DNA from: PALSA-607 sp036510735
GTDB taxonomy: Bacteria > Actinomycetota > Actinomycetes > Acidothermales > Acidothermaceae
Reading direction: 5' to 3'
Assembly: GCA_036510735.1 (NCBI GenBank)
Contig: DATCDK010000064.1
Location: 1-64,000 of the forward strand
DNA length: 64,000 nt
Within the stretch, counting starts at the first letter, position 1; each line of letters begins with the position of its first letter. The notes under the pieces were generated by a model. It was not told where the DNA came from and ran no database searches. It was given only the letters and a program-made list of their open reading frames with translations. Of the stretch, positions 42,814 through 51,114 are shown in pieces. The position numbers and the translations under genes are program-made.

Positions 42814-44085
42814 CTACTTTGCTGGGGCGACGAACCGGTCGACGAATGCGTTGCGGAATTTGCCGGCCGGATCGAATCGGGCAACGAGTTCGCTGAAGTC
42901 GGGCAGCCGCTCGTAACGCGTGCGGACGACGTCGGGACTCATGGGAAACACCTTTCCCCAATGAGGTCTGGCGTCGAACGGTGCGAGCTGTTCCTCAATG
43001 GCAGTCAGTGCGGGAATCACTGCGGCCATGTCGCTGATCCAGGTGAAATGGAGTGCGAAGCTGTCGCGACCGTAGGCCGGGCTGAGCCACAGCTCGTCGG
43101 CCGCGATCGTGCGCAACTCGCAGATCTGTAGCGCGGGTGCAATGACGTGCGCGATGCTGCTGATCGCCGTGACTGCAGCAACCGCAGCCTCGCGAGGGAC
43201 GAAGTACTCCGACTGTAACTCATCGCCGCTGCTCGGTGTGAAGTCGAGCCGAAAGTGTGGCAATCGCTCATGCCACGGGCCGGGCGCGCCGCGTTGTTCG
43301 GTGCACGCGGCGGGATCGACACCAGGCACCGGATGCCGGGGACCGTCGGCGGCGGCCGCGTCGAGCCATCGCGCCTGACCCCAGACCTGCCACGGCTGCG
43401 ACGCGTCGATTCGGTGTTTCATCCACACCTGGTTCATCACCGGGCCGCGCCAATCGGTGAACACACTGACGCTGTACTCCGCCGACATCGTCGCCTCGAG
43501 ATGGGCGGTGAACTGCGCTAACGACAGATCGTCGTAGACGTATTGCGCGACGGCGAATGTCGGTTCGATCGCGAGTGTCACGGAGGTCACGATGCCCAGC
43601 ATTCCGAGCGCCACTACTGCACCAGCGAAGTCGCCGTCGCCGAACTCAATGGTGACAACGTCGCCGCTCGCCGTCACGACTTCGAGGGCGCGGACCGCGG
43701 TGGCGAGATTGCCGTTCGTCACGCCGGAGCCGTGGGTGCCCGTTGCGGTCGCTCCGGCGATGCAGATGTGCGGCAGCGAGCCGAGGTTGTGCAGCGCGTA
43801 GCCGGCCCGATGCAGCGGCGGGGCAAGCTCTCCATACCGGACGCCGCCCCCGACCGTCACCGTCGAGCGCTCGGGATCGATATGCACCAACGGCGGCATC
43901 GCGGCGAGCGAGATCTGGTCACCGACGGTGTCGGCGATGGGGTTGAACGAGTGCCCACTGCCAAGCGCCCGCACGTGCTCGTTGCCCGCCACGATTCGGC
44001 GCACCTCGTCGAGGGACGTCGGGTGGTGCAGCCGCGCCGCGCCAAACACGACATTCCCGGCCCAATTCGTGGGTCGGTCGGTCAT
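42814..44085 (-). CDS. FAD-dependent alditol oxidase
   Basis: 423 aa from ATG 44085 with GAGGGG upstream; longer in-frame ATG at 44205 would overlap the divergent gene. VAO-type flavoprotein: VRALGSGHSFNPIADT has the His that binds FAD covalently in AldO/xylitol oxidase, and GSLPHICIAGATATGTHGSG is the second FAD loop. C-terminal domain of the D-arabinono-1,4-lactone oxidase type (RPHWGKVFPMSPDVV, FRNAFVDRFV). It oxidises a sugar alcohol such as xylitol or sorbitol with O2, giving H2O2. Divergent from an aldo/keto reductase 74 bp away. Confidence 0.87.
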   Translation of the reverse strand: MTDRPTNWAGNVVFGAARLHHPTSLDEVRRIVAGNEHVRALGSGHSFNPIADTVGDQISLAAMPPLVHIDPERSTVTVGGGVRYGELAPPLHRAGYALHNLGSLPHICIAGATATGTHGSGVTNGNLATAVRALEVVTASGDVVTIEFGDGDFAGAVVALGMLGIVTSVTLAIEPTFAVAQYVYDDLSLAQFTAHLEATMSAEYSVSVFTDWRGPVMNQVWMKHRIDASQPWQVWGQARWLDAAAADGPRHPVPGVDPAACTEQRGAPGPWHERLPHFRLDFTPSSGDELQSEYFVPREAAVAAVTAISSIAHVIAPALQICELRTIAADELWLSPAYGRDSFALHFTWISDMAAVIPALTAIEEQLAPFDARPHWGKVFPMSPDVVRTRYERLPDFSELVARFDPAGKFRNAFVDRFVAPAK

Positions 44086-44159
44086 CGGGGTCCCCTCGGT
44101 GTTGCCCTCGTTGGTCGCCCTCGTGGTGGCTCTCGTGGTGGTAGGGCAAGAATACGTGC

Positions 44160-45224
44160 ATGGACTACAGACAACTCGGCAACTCAGGTCTGCGCGTATC
44201 GGCACTGACTCTCGGGACGATGGGGTTCGGCGGCACCGGCTGGGCCGCGGCAGTTGGCACGACGGACGTCGACGGCGCGCGTCGCCAGATCTCCATGGCG
44301 CTGGACGCCGGTGTGAATCTCATCGACACGGCCGACGTCTACTCGTCAGGGCTTTCGGAAGAGATCGTGGCGAAGGCGCTGCCGGTTGCGCGCGAGGACG
44401 TGCTGCTGGCGACGAAGGTCCGGATGCCGACGGGGGACGGCCCGAACGACGCCGGACTGTCGCGACACCACATCATGAGGGCCTGTGACGCGAGCCTGCG
44501 GCGGCTCGGGACGGACTACATCGATCTGTACCAGGTGCACGAGTGGGACGGCCAGACACCTCTCGAGGAGACCTTGCGTGCACTCGACGACTTGGTGACC
44601 TCGGGGAAGGTGCGCTACATCGGCGCATCGAACTACGCCGGCTGGCAGTTGATGAAGGCGCTCGGTATCGCCGACCGGCACGGGTTGCACCGCTTCGTCT
44701 CCCAGCAGATCTATTACTCGCTGCAGGCCCGCGACGCCGAGTATGAGTTGGTTCCCGTCAGCGTCGACCAGGGTCTTGGGATTCTCATTTGGAGCCCACT
44801 CGCTGGTGGTCTGCTGTCGGGCAAGTACCGACGCGGTGTCGAGGCGCCGGCCGGCAGCCGGCATCTCGGCGATTGGCACGAGCCGCCGGTCTACGACGAG
44901 GACAAGCTGTACGACACCGTCGACGCGTTGGTCGAAATTGCAGGCGCACACAGCGTTTCTGCCGCCCAGGTGTCGCTCGCGTGGCTGCTGGGCCGCTCCG
45001 GCGTCACCTCGGTGATCGTTGGTGCACGAACCGATGAGCAGCTCGCCGACAACCTGAAGTCCGCCGATCTGACGTTGTCTGCCGACGAGCGGCGCAGGCT
45101 CGATGACGTCAGCGCGATGCCGCTGCTGTACCCGCACTGGCACCAGGCGAACACCTCAGGCGATCGGCTCGGCGCGCCCGAACTGACCTTGCTCGAGCCA
45201 CATCTTGGACCCTCAGTTAACTAA
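44160..45224 (+). CDS. Aldo/keto reductase
   Basis: 354 aa. MDYRQLGNSGLRVSALTLGT, DTADVYSSGLSEEIVAKAL (Asp, Tyr), LLATKVRM (Lys), YQVHEWDGQTPLEETL (His), and GASNYAGWQLMKAL. Similar to the YhdN/YajO branch of AKRs. It is divergent from the alditol oxidase, so a shared sugar-polyol role is possible. A ribosome site is not obvious before ATG 44160. Confidence 0.9.
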   Translation: MDYRQLGNSGLRVSALTLGTMGFGGTGWAAAVGTTDVDGARRQISMALDAGVNLIDTADVYSSGLSEEIVAKALPVAREDVLLATKVRMPTGDGPNDAGLSRHHIMRACDASLRRLGTDYIDLYQVHEWDGQTPLEETLRALDDLVTSGKVRYIGASNYAGWQLMKALGIADRHGLHRFVSQQIYYSLQARDAEYELVPVSVDQGLGILIWSPLAGGLLSGKYRRGVEAPAGSRHLGDWHEPPVYDEDKLYDTVDALVEIAGAHSVSAAQVSLAWLLGRSGVTSVIVGARTDEQLADNLKSADLTLSADERRRLDDVSAMPLLYPHWHQANTSGDRLGAPELTLLEPHLGPSVN

Positions 45225-45235
45225 TGGAGCTAACC

Positions 45236-45436
45236 ATGACCGAGAACGACGACATCTCACTTGATGCACCGCGGTTCGACCGCGACCAGGACGGCGTCGA
45301 GTCGCTCCGAGACACCGAGTCGGAACAGGGTGACGAGTCAGAGCTCGACGACCTGTTCGACCTCGACAGGAGCGAGGCGCGCGAACTCGATGCAGATGTC
45401 GAGGAAGATGCGGGAGAAATTCCTCGCCTCGACTAG
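45236..45436 (+). CDS. Small acidic protein, unknown function
   Basis: 66 aa from ATG 45236 with GGAG seven bases before it. Very rich in Asp and Glu (SEQGDESELDDLFDLDRSE) and without Cys, Trp or hydrophobic segments, so probably disordered. It starts 11 bases after the aldo/keto reductase stop and is likely cotranscribed. No family recognised. Confidence 0.6.
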   Translation: MTENDDISLDAPRFDRDQDGVESLRDTESEQGDESELDDLFDLDRSEARELDADVEEDAGEIPRLD

Positions 45437-45469
45437 TCCTCGTGACCGGGTGAATGCTGCGACGTCGGA

Positions 45470-47326
45470 CTATCCCGGGACCAGGTCGACCGGTTCCTGG
45501 CTCGCGAGGCGAACCGGGGCGTCTGCCTCGCCGAATCCGCTGTAGCGACCGATCCGTTGGACAAACTCGAAGAACAGGCCACCGATCGACGCGCTGTACG
45601 CGTGGAGAAACTCACCGTCGTCGCTGCGGTCGTACAACACCCCGACCGAACGCATGTGGTCGAGTCGGTCCGGCGGCAGGTCGTAGCGTGCTGTGAGATC
45701 GGCGTAGTAGTTGTCAGGAATCGCGAGCATCGGAGCGCCTGCTGCGCGAAGCGATGCCGCCGTGTCCAGTACGTCGAGCGTGCTCAGCGCAATCTGTTGC
45801 AGTCCTGGTGCGTGTTGCAGTCCGGGCGCCGATGCGCGCCCGGCCACTCCTGCGGAGATCGCTATGCGTAGAACGGCGTCGGGGCTGGTCAGTGCGCGGC
45901 TTTGGAGTTGGCCGTGTGGACGGTTGATTTCGGCGATCGGCCCTGCGGGCATTCCCAGCATCAGCCGGTAGAGAGAGATCTCCGCGTCGTACAGATCCGG
46001 CGAGACGGTGCCGCCAAGATGGTCGATCGCCTGCACCCCGACGCCCCGTGGGACACTCCCGGTGTCGATGAAGTCGGCCCGCCATCTATAGGGATCAGCC
46101 AGGCCGCAGAAGACGATTTGCAAACCCATAGGTGTCGTGATCGACGGCAAGTCGGCTTCATTCGGGGCATGATGTTGATCGTCGAACGGCAATTGCAGGT
46201 CGGCGGCGCGTCGCACCGCCGCGTCGATGTCAGGTGTGTGGAGCCCAATCCCGACGACCGATGGTCGGTCGGCGACCTGGGCTTGTGAGTTGAGTACCAC
46301 CCGGACGTCGCCCTGTTCCCAGAGCTGCACCGCTTTCGAACGATGGACGCCGACGAGGGTGAACCCGAACAGTTGCAACCACGCGGAAAATCGCGACACC
46401 ATCTGACCAGCAACAGCAACTTCGACAAACGCAACGCCGTCGACCTTCGGAGCCGGCGGTAGCAGCGTGAGTTGCGCGGTCACGGTAGTGCCGAGGCCAT
46501 CGCTGCGCTCGAGTTCGCGACGAGTCGCGTCCTCGAGGTAACGGAGCGATCTGCGCGCGTCGCGCGCGATCTGATCCGCCGGAGCAGCACGCACCGTGTC
46601 GCTGAAAACCTCCAGTGACAAGGGCCCGCGATAGCCCGCACGCAGTACCGCGGAAGTGAAGTTGGCCAGGTCAAGAGTGCCTTGGCCCGGGAAGCATCGG
46701 TAATGCCGGCTCAGGCGCAAGACGTCCATCGTCTGATGCGGCGCATCTGCGAGCTGGACGAAAAGTAGTGACCCTGGTTCGATCTGCGCAATGTCATCGA
46801 GACTGTCGCCTACGGACATGATATGGAAACTATCGAGGCAGATCCCCACAGCGGGATGGCCGGCTCTCCGGACGATGTCGTAGGCGTCCATGTAGTGCCG
46901 CACGTGGGTACCCCACGCGAGTGCCTCGTAGGCGATCCGTACCCCGGCGCCACGGGCAAGGTCGCCTAGAGCATGAAGGTGTTCGGCTGCAAGGTCGTGA
47001 TCGTCGATGGCTTCCGAGCTGACGTTCGAACACACCAACATGAGGTCGACACCCAGCGTGGCCATCAGTTCGAACTTCGCCTCGGCGCGCCGCAGGTTGC
47101 GGTGGAACCGCTGCGCCGGCAGGGCTTCGAAGTCTCTGAACGGTTGGTATAGCTCGATCGTCAGCCCGAGGTCCGTCACTCGTTTCGCAATCTCGACGGG
47201 CCGCATTGGAGAGGCAATGAGATCAGCCTCGAACAGTTCGATGCCATCGAACCCGGCGCCGGCGATTGCCGGCAACTTCTCCTCAAGAGAGCCGCTCACC
47301 GAGACGGTCGCGATGCAAGACCGCAC
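45470..47326 (-). CDS. quiC: 3-dehydroshikimate dehydratase, QuiC type (TIM barrel plus HPPD-like domain)
   Basis: 618 aa from GTG 47326, two bases after the dehydroquinase stop. It converts 3-dehydroshikimate to protocatechuate. The N-terminal half is a sugar-isomerase-like metal TIM barrel: AGFDGIELFEADL, IAYEALAWGTHVRHYMDAY, VGICLDSFHIM and LSLEVFSDTVR carry the Glu/Asp/His metal ligands. The C-terminal half is hydroxyphenylpyruvate-dioxygenase-like: QAIDHLGGTV, and the late SIGGLFFEFVQRIGRYSGFGE. The two-domain layout and length match bacterial QuiC. Upstream frame to 47587 lies within the dehydroquinase gene and is not used. Confidence 0.88.
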   Translation of the reverse strand: MRSCIATVSVSGSLEEKLPAIAGAGFDGIELFEADLIASPMRPVEIAKRVTDLGLTIELYQPFRDFEALPAQRFHRNLRRAEAKFELMATLGVDLMLVCSNVSSEAIDDHDLAAEHLHALGDLARGAGVRIAYEALAWGTHVRHYMDAYDIVRRAGHPAVGICLDSFHIMSVGDSLDDIAQIEPGSLLFVQLADAPHQTMDVLRLSRHYRCFPGQGTLDLANFTSAVLRAGYRGPLSLEVFSDTVRAAPADQIARDARRSLRYLEDATRRELERSDGLGTTVTAQLTLLPPAPKVDGVAFVEVAVAGQMVSRFSAWLQLFGFTLVGVHRSKAVQLWEQGDVRVVLNSQAQVADRPSVVGIGLHTPDIDAAVRRAADLQLPFDDQHHAPNEADLPSITTPMGLQIVFCGLADPYRWRADFIDTGSVPRGVGVQAIDHLGGTVSPDLYDAEISLYRLMLGMPAGPIAEINRPHGQLQSRALTSPDAVLRIAISAGVAGRASAPGLQHAPGLQQIALSTLDVLDTAASLRAAGAPMLAIPDNYYADLTARYDLPPDRLDHMRSVGVLYDRSDDGEFLHAYSASIGGLFFEFVQRIGRYSGFGEADAPVRLASQEPVDLVPG

Positions 47327-47328
47327 AG

Positions 47329-47787
47329 CTAGTCGGTGTCCTCGGCCAGATAACGGACTGCGGCCGTATAGCTCCCAACGCCAAGGCCCGCGATGACGCC
47401 ATGGGACACCTTCGCGGGGTAGTCCGTGGCGCGGAATGGCTCGCGGCGATGAATGTTGGTGAGATGGACCACGACCACCTTCACCGGCACGGTCGCAAGC
47501 GCATCCATGAGCGCGACTGAGGAATGGGTGAGCGCGGCCGGGTTCAATACCAAGCCGCTGATGTTCTCCCGCACTTCTTGTATCCAATCGATTAACACGC
47601 CTTCGTGATTCGTCTGGCGGAAGTCAATCGACACCTCGAACGGTGCGGCCACGTCTCGGCAAGCTTGCTCGATTTCTGACAGCGTTCGGAGCCCGTACTT
47701 CTCGGGTTCACGAACGCCAAGGAGATTGAGATTCGGGCCGTTGAAGACCGCGACCGTCCTTGGCTGGACGCTGGTTTGACTTGGCAT
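47329..47787 (-). CDS. aroQ: Type II 3-dehydroquinate dehydratase
   Basis: 152 aa from ATG 47787 with AAAGG upstream. Converts 3-dehydroquinate to 3-dehydroshikimate. Motifs: VFNGPNLNLLGVREPEKYG (catalytic Arg and Tyr), NHEGVLIDWIQE, LNPAALTHSSVALMDAL and VVHLTNIHRREPFR (His). Pairing with quiC, two bases downstream, points to quinate breakdown rather than biosynthesis. A TetR operator lies 18 bases upstream of its start. Confidence 0.92.
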   Translation of the reverse strand: MPSQTSVQPRTVAVFNGPNLNLLGVREPEKYGLRTLSEIEQACRDVAAPFEVSIDFRQTNHEGVLIDWIQEVRENISGLVLNPAALTHSSVALMDALATVPVKVVVVHLTNIHRREPFRATDYPAKVSHGVIAGLGVGSYTAAVRYLAEDTD

Positions 47788-47804
47788 CCGGTACCTTTGC
47801 AGTG

Positions 47805-47820
47805 AACGGACTAGTTCGTT
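47805..47820. promoter_or_regulatory. TetR operator upstream of aroQ-quiC
   Basis: AACGGACTAGTTCGTT is a 16-base palindrome with one mismatched pair, 18 bases before the aroQ start and in front of the divergent TetR gene. A near copy lies at 48718-48733. Confidence 0.65.
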
Positions 47821-47966
47821 AAATCGTATCGAGTAGGCCAGGTCACGTGAAGGGTCTGGGGCGGACTTCTGCTCCGACTCGTGGGCGTCGCCCTGCATTC
47901 GGCTCCGCAGAACCTACGATTGCCTGCAGTCGGTGCCGGCGCGGTGGACAGGAAGGAGTGCGCGAC

Positions 47967-48620
47967 ATGGCGGGCAAAGAGGATGCCGCAGCGGACCCCG
48001 GTGACCGACAACGTGACGCTGAGCGGACGCGTGCCGAACTACTGGAAGTCGCGACTGCCGAGTTCGCTCGAAACGGGTACTCAGGAGCGCGGGTAGACGA
48101 GATCGCGGCCCGGACCCGAACCACGAAGCGAATGATCTACTACTACTTTGGCGGTAAGGAGAACCTCTACATCGCCGTGCTCGAGCGAGCGTACGAAGGT
48201 ATCCGCGAGCATGAGCGTCGCCTCGAGATGTCCCACCTGTCGCCAACCGCCGCTGTGCGGCGCCTGATCGAGTTCACTTTCGACTATCAGGAGTCGCATC
48301 CCGAGTTCATCAAGCTCGTGAGCATCGAAAACATCCACGAGGCCGAGTACCTGGCGAAATCGGACGCACTGGTGCCGACGAATAGCTCGGCGGTGGATTT
48401 GCTGGCCGAATTCCTTGACGCTGGTCGGGCAACCGGGGAGTTCACGGTAACGGTCACCGCACTTGAGCTGCACATGATGATCAGTGCTTTGTGTTTCTTC
48501 AGAGTGGCCAACCGGCCGTCGCTGAAAGCCGTCTTCGGTTACGACACCGGGACGAAAGCCCACCGGGCTCGCCAGCGGCAACTGACCTGCGACATCGTGC
48601 TGGCCTATCTCAAGAGTTGA
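47967..48620 (+). CDS. TetR family regulator of the quinate-type cluster
   Basis: 217 aa from ATG 47967 with GGAAGGAG eight bases upstream. The HTH reads DEIAARTRTTKRMIYYYFGGKENLY at about residues 44-68. The C-terminal domain (RRLIEFTFDYQESHPEFIKLVSIENIHEA) resembles the TetR_C group found with aromatic catabolism genes. Placed between aroQ-quiC and the dehydrogenase/ABC operon, with matching operators on both sides, it is the likely repressor of both. Confidence 0.9.
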   Translation: MAGKEDAAADPGDRQRDAERTRAELLEVATAEFARNGYSGARVDEIAARTRTTKRMIYYYFGGKENLYIAVLERAYEGIREHERRLEMSHLSPTAAVRRLIEFTFDYQESHPEFIKLVSIENIHEAEYLAKSDALVPTNSSAVDLLAEFLDAGRATGEFTVTVTALELHMMISALCFFRVANRPSLKAVFGYDTGTKAHRARQRQLTCDIVLAYLKS

Positions 48621-48626
48621 CTCCGC

Positions 48627-48655
48627 CGGAGGAGTTGCCTCCGCGCGCCATTTTT
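48627..48655 (+). terminator. Candidate intrinsic terminator after the TetR gene
   Basis: CGGAGG pairs with CCTCCG around a 5-base loop (48627-48643) and is followed seven bases later by TTTTT. The stem is short and the T-run offset, so this is tentative. Confidence 0.35.
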
Positions 48656-48717
48656 CGTGAGACCGGTTGCATTTTCGTAACGGGGTCTTCCGCTCCGTCC
48701 GCGCGTCGCGTATAACG

Positions 48718-48733
48718 AACGGACCAGTCCGTA
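48718..48733. promoter_or_regulatory. Second TetR operator, upstream of the dehydrogenase/ABC operon
   Basis: AACGGACCAGTCCGTA contains perfect ACGGAC/GTCCGT arms and agrees with the aroQ-side operator in the pattern ACGGACYAGTYCGT. It overlaps a possible minus-10 (TATAAC at 48711) and sits about 8 bases before the ribosome site of the dehydrogenase. Confidence 0.65.
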
Positions 48734-48751
48734 CATTGTGAGGAGGGCATC

Positions 48752-49735
48752 GTCAAAGCCATCGCCCTGCTCGAGCCTGGGAGGGTTGCCATCGTCGACC
48801 GGCCCGAGCCAACGTGCGGCCCGGGCGACGTCATCATGCAGATGCGATCGGTCGGATTGTGTGGCTCCGATCTGAGCGTGTACTCCGGAGCGATCCCCGT
48901 GTCGGAGTATCCGTGGGTGATCGGCCACGAAGGCGGCGGCGAGATTGTCGCGGTGGGCGCGGAGGTACGGGATCGACACGCCGGCCAACTCGTGGTCATC
49001 GAACCAAACATCTCCTGCTTGCGTTGCGCTCCGTGCAAGGCTGGTCAAACTTCCTCGTGCACGAGCCGCCGAGCCCTCGGAGTGAACGAGGCGGGAATTG
49101 CCGCCGAGCGATTCAGTGTTCCAGCGCAGTTCTGCTGGCCGGTCCCGGACGCGACGCCGTCAGCAACCATTGCCGGTTTCGAGCCAAGTGTCGTTGCAAG
49201 GGCAACTCTTCGACGCGTCGGCGTGCAAGCAGGCGATCGTTGTCTGGTTTTCGGTGCGGGGTCGCAAGGCCTCATGATGTGCCTTCACTTGCGCTCACTT
49301 GGGATCCATCCATTCGTGGTGGAACCGCACGTGGGCCGCCTCCAGCTCGCTCTTCACCTCGGCGCTCGAACGCACGAACCAGGATTCGATGGATATCCGT
49401 TCGTGTTTGAGACTTCCGGCGCGCAGTCGGCGTTCCGACCGGCATTGGACGCGGTCGGCCCCGGTGGCCAGCTTGTTTTGATCGGCCAGAGCAGCGCGGA
49501 TGTCGCGATCACCACCCGCGAGCTCGTGCAACGGCAGCTGACCGTCCGCGGTTCGCTGATTTACGACCACCCTGAGGACTTCGCCGATGCAGTCCGGGCA
49601 CTCGCCGACAGCGACCCCGGGATCGCATCGGTGATGCAAGCGAGCTACTCACCGTTTGACGCCGACCGGGCCTTCGGCGAAGCCGGCGAAATTGCTGGGA
49701 AGTCATGGCTGGATCTCACGCACTGGACGCAATAG
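48752..49735 (+). CDS. Zinc-dependent alcohol dehydrogenase (MDR), start codon altered
   Basis: About 327 aa. Catalytic zinc ligands in GLCGSDLSVYSG and GHEGGGEI; structural zinc from CLRCAPCKAGQTSSC; Rossmann motif CLVFGAGSQGLMMC. The family N-terminus is clearly coded upstream of the first ATG (48836): KAIALLEPGRVAIVDRPEP then GPGDVIMQM. AGGAGGG at 48741-48747 is followed by GTC at 48752, where a GTG would be expected, and no ATG, GTG or TTG lies in frame. So it starts at GTC or ATC, or is made short from 48836. Likely role: oxidation of the imported hydroxyacid (quinate/shikimate type), by context only. Confidence 0.78.
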   Translation, partial: VKAIALLEPGRVAIVDRPEPTCGPGDVIMQMRSVGLCGSDLSVYSGAIPVSEYPWVIGHEGGGEIVAVGAEVRDRHAGQLVVIEPNISCLRCAPCKAGQTSSCTSRRALGVNEAGIAAERFSVPAQFCWPVPDATPSATIAGFEPSVVARATLRRVGVQAGDRCLVFGAGSQGLMMCLHLRSLGIHPFVVEPHVGRLQLALHLGARTHEPGFDGYPFVFETSGAQSAFRPALDAVGPGGQLVLIGQSSADVAITTRELVQRQLTVRGSLIYDHPEDFADAVRALADSDPGIASVMQASYSPFDADRAFGEAGEIAGKSWLDLTHWTQ

Positions 49736-49824
49736 CAACGAGTTCGGATTTGCCTCGAATCGGTCGGCTTCACCTCCGACCAAACCAACCCGACCGGACG
49801 CAGCTTCCATCAGGAGGACTTGCA

Positions 49825-51087
49825 ATGAGAGTCACCACCATGAGCCGCCGATGGCTGCTCGCCGTCTCCGCGTGCACCGTATTAGTCGTCGTCGCAGGTT
49901 GCTCGTCGAGCAAGAAAACGAGCGGTACTACCAGCACACCGCCTGCCGCGGTGGGCAGCACGTCGGCCGCAAGCGGGGGGGCGAGCACTGCGTCCGCTAG
50001 CACTGCGTCCGCGAGCACCGCGGGCAGTAGCGCGGCCCCAGCCGACACCAGCGCGATCAAGATTGCAGTCATCGATGCCCAAAGCGGCCAAAGCAGCTCG
50101 CTCGGCAAACGGGAATACGACGGTGTCAAGCTTGCGGTCGATCAGGCAAATGCGGCCGGCGGCATCAACGGCCGCAAGGTCGAGCTCACGGTGTTCGACG
50201 ATCAGGCTGACCCCACGGTCAGCACCAACCTGGCCCGTAAGGCAGTGAGTGGCGGTTTCATCGCGATACTTGGTCCCGCCGAGAGCGCAGATGCCATTGC
50301 CATGTCACCGATCCTTCAGCAGGCAAAGATTCCGTACATCACGTCGGGGCAGTCGCCAGCGATGCCGAAGCTCGGTGACCCCTACCTGTTTCTGAACAGC
50401 CCGACCAGCACGACGTATGACACCACCCTGGCGAACTATGCCGTGAAGACCGCCAACTTCACCCACATCGCGATGATCACGAACAACGGTGCTTATGGCA
50501 AGGGCGAGCACGACGCTTTCACGGCAGCGCTCAAAGCCTTGAACGTCACGCCCGTGACCGACCAGATCGTGACGCCGGACCAGACGGACTTCAGCGCGGC
50601 ACTGACGTCCATCCGTCAGAAGAATCCCGATGCCTTGTTCATCGGCGCCGAGGAGGTCGAGTCGGGTTTGATCGTGAAGCAGGCGCGTGGGCTCGGCATC
50701 AAGGCCACCATCATCGGTGCCGCGCCGACGAGCACTCCGATATTCGTCCAAACCGCGGGCACCGCAAACGCCGAGGGTGCGGTGAGCAGTACCCCGTATC
50801 TGACCAACGACACGAACGCACAGACCAAGGCGTTCGCGGCAGCCTATGACGCCGCATACGGAACCGAGCCCGAGCTGCACGGCGCAAAGGCGTATGACGG
50901 CGCCGAGATCATGCTGCAGGCGCTGAAAACGACGAACGGGGCTGGCGGTCAAGCACTGGACGACGCCATCCGCGCGGTGAAGTATCAGGGCCTCGTCGGC
51001 AACTTCGCATTCGACGCGACAGGTGTCGGCGTTCACGAGACGCAGATTGGAATTATCAAGAACGGAGTGCTGACGGCGGCCAGCTAG
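49825..51087 (+). CDS. ABC transporter substrate-binding lipoprotein, LivJ type
   Basis: 420 aa from ATG 49825 with AGGAGG seven bases upstream. Lipobox VVVAGC, then a Ser/Thr/Ala linker containing 15-bp coding repeats. The receptor domain starts about residue 75 (IKIAVIDAQSGQSSSLGKRE) and is the periplasmic-binding-protein type 1 fold, with AVDQANAAGGINGRKVEL, ILGPAESADAIAMSPIL and FIGAEEVESGLIVKQARGLG. The ligand in this family may be an amino acid or an aromatic or hydroxy acid; the neighbouring quinate genes favour the latter. First ABC gene of the operon. Confidence 0.88.
   Translation: MRVTTMSRRWLLAVSACTVLVVVAGCSSSKKTSGTTSTPPAAVGSTSAASGGASTASASTASASTAGSSAAPADTSAIKIAVIDAQSGQSSSLGKREYDGVKLAVDQANAAGGINGRKVELTVFDDQADPTVSTNLARKAVSGGFIAILGPAESADAIAMSPILQQAKIPYITSGQSPAMPKLGDPYLFLNSPTSTTYDTTLANYAVKTANFTHIAMITNNGAYGKGEHDAFTAALKALNVTPVTDQIVTPDQTDFSAALTSIRQKNPDALFIGAEEVESGLIVKQARGLGIKATIIGAAPTSTPIFVQTAGTANAEGAVSSTPYLTNDTNAQTKAFAAAYDAAYGTEPELHGAKAYDGAEIMLQALKTTNGAGGQALDDAIRAVKYQGLVGNFAFDATGVGVHETQIGIIKNGVLTAAS
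49984..50013 (+). repeat. 15-bp coding repeat in the lipoprotein linker
   Basis: AGCACTGCGTCCGCT and AGCACTGCGTCCGCG lie in tandem and continue as a partial third copy, encoding Ser-Thr-Ala-Ser-Ala units of the exported linker. Confidence 0.75.
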
Positions 51088-51114
51088 CGCGAGCACTGGG
51101 AGCAAGGAGATCAC

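Noticed and set aside
44100..44150. GGTGGCTCTCGTGGTGG-like short repeats before the aldo/keto reductase
   Set aside because: Low-complexity sequence in a 74-bp gap; the copies are too short and irregular to call.
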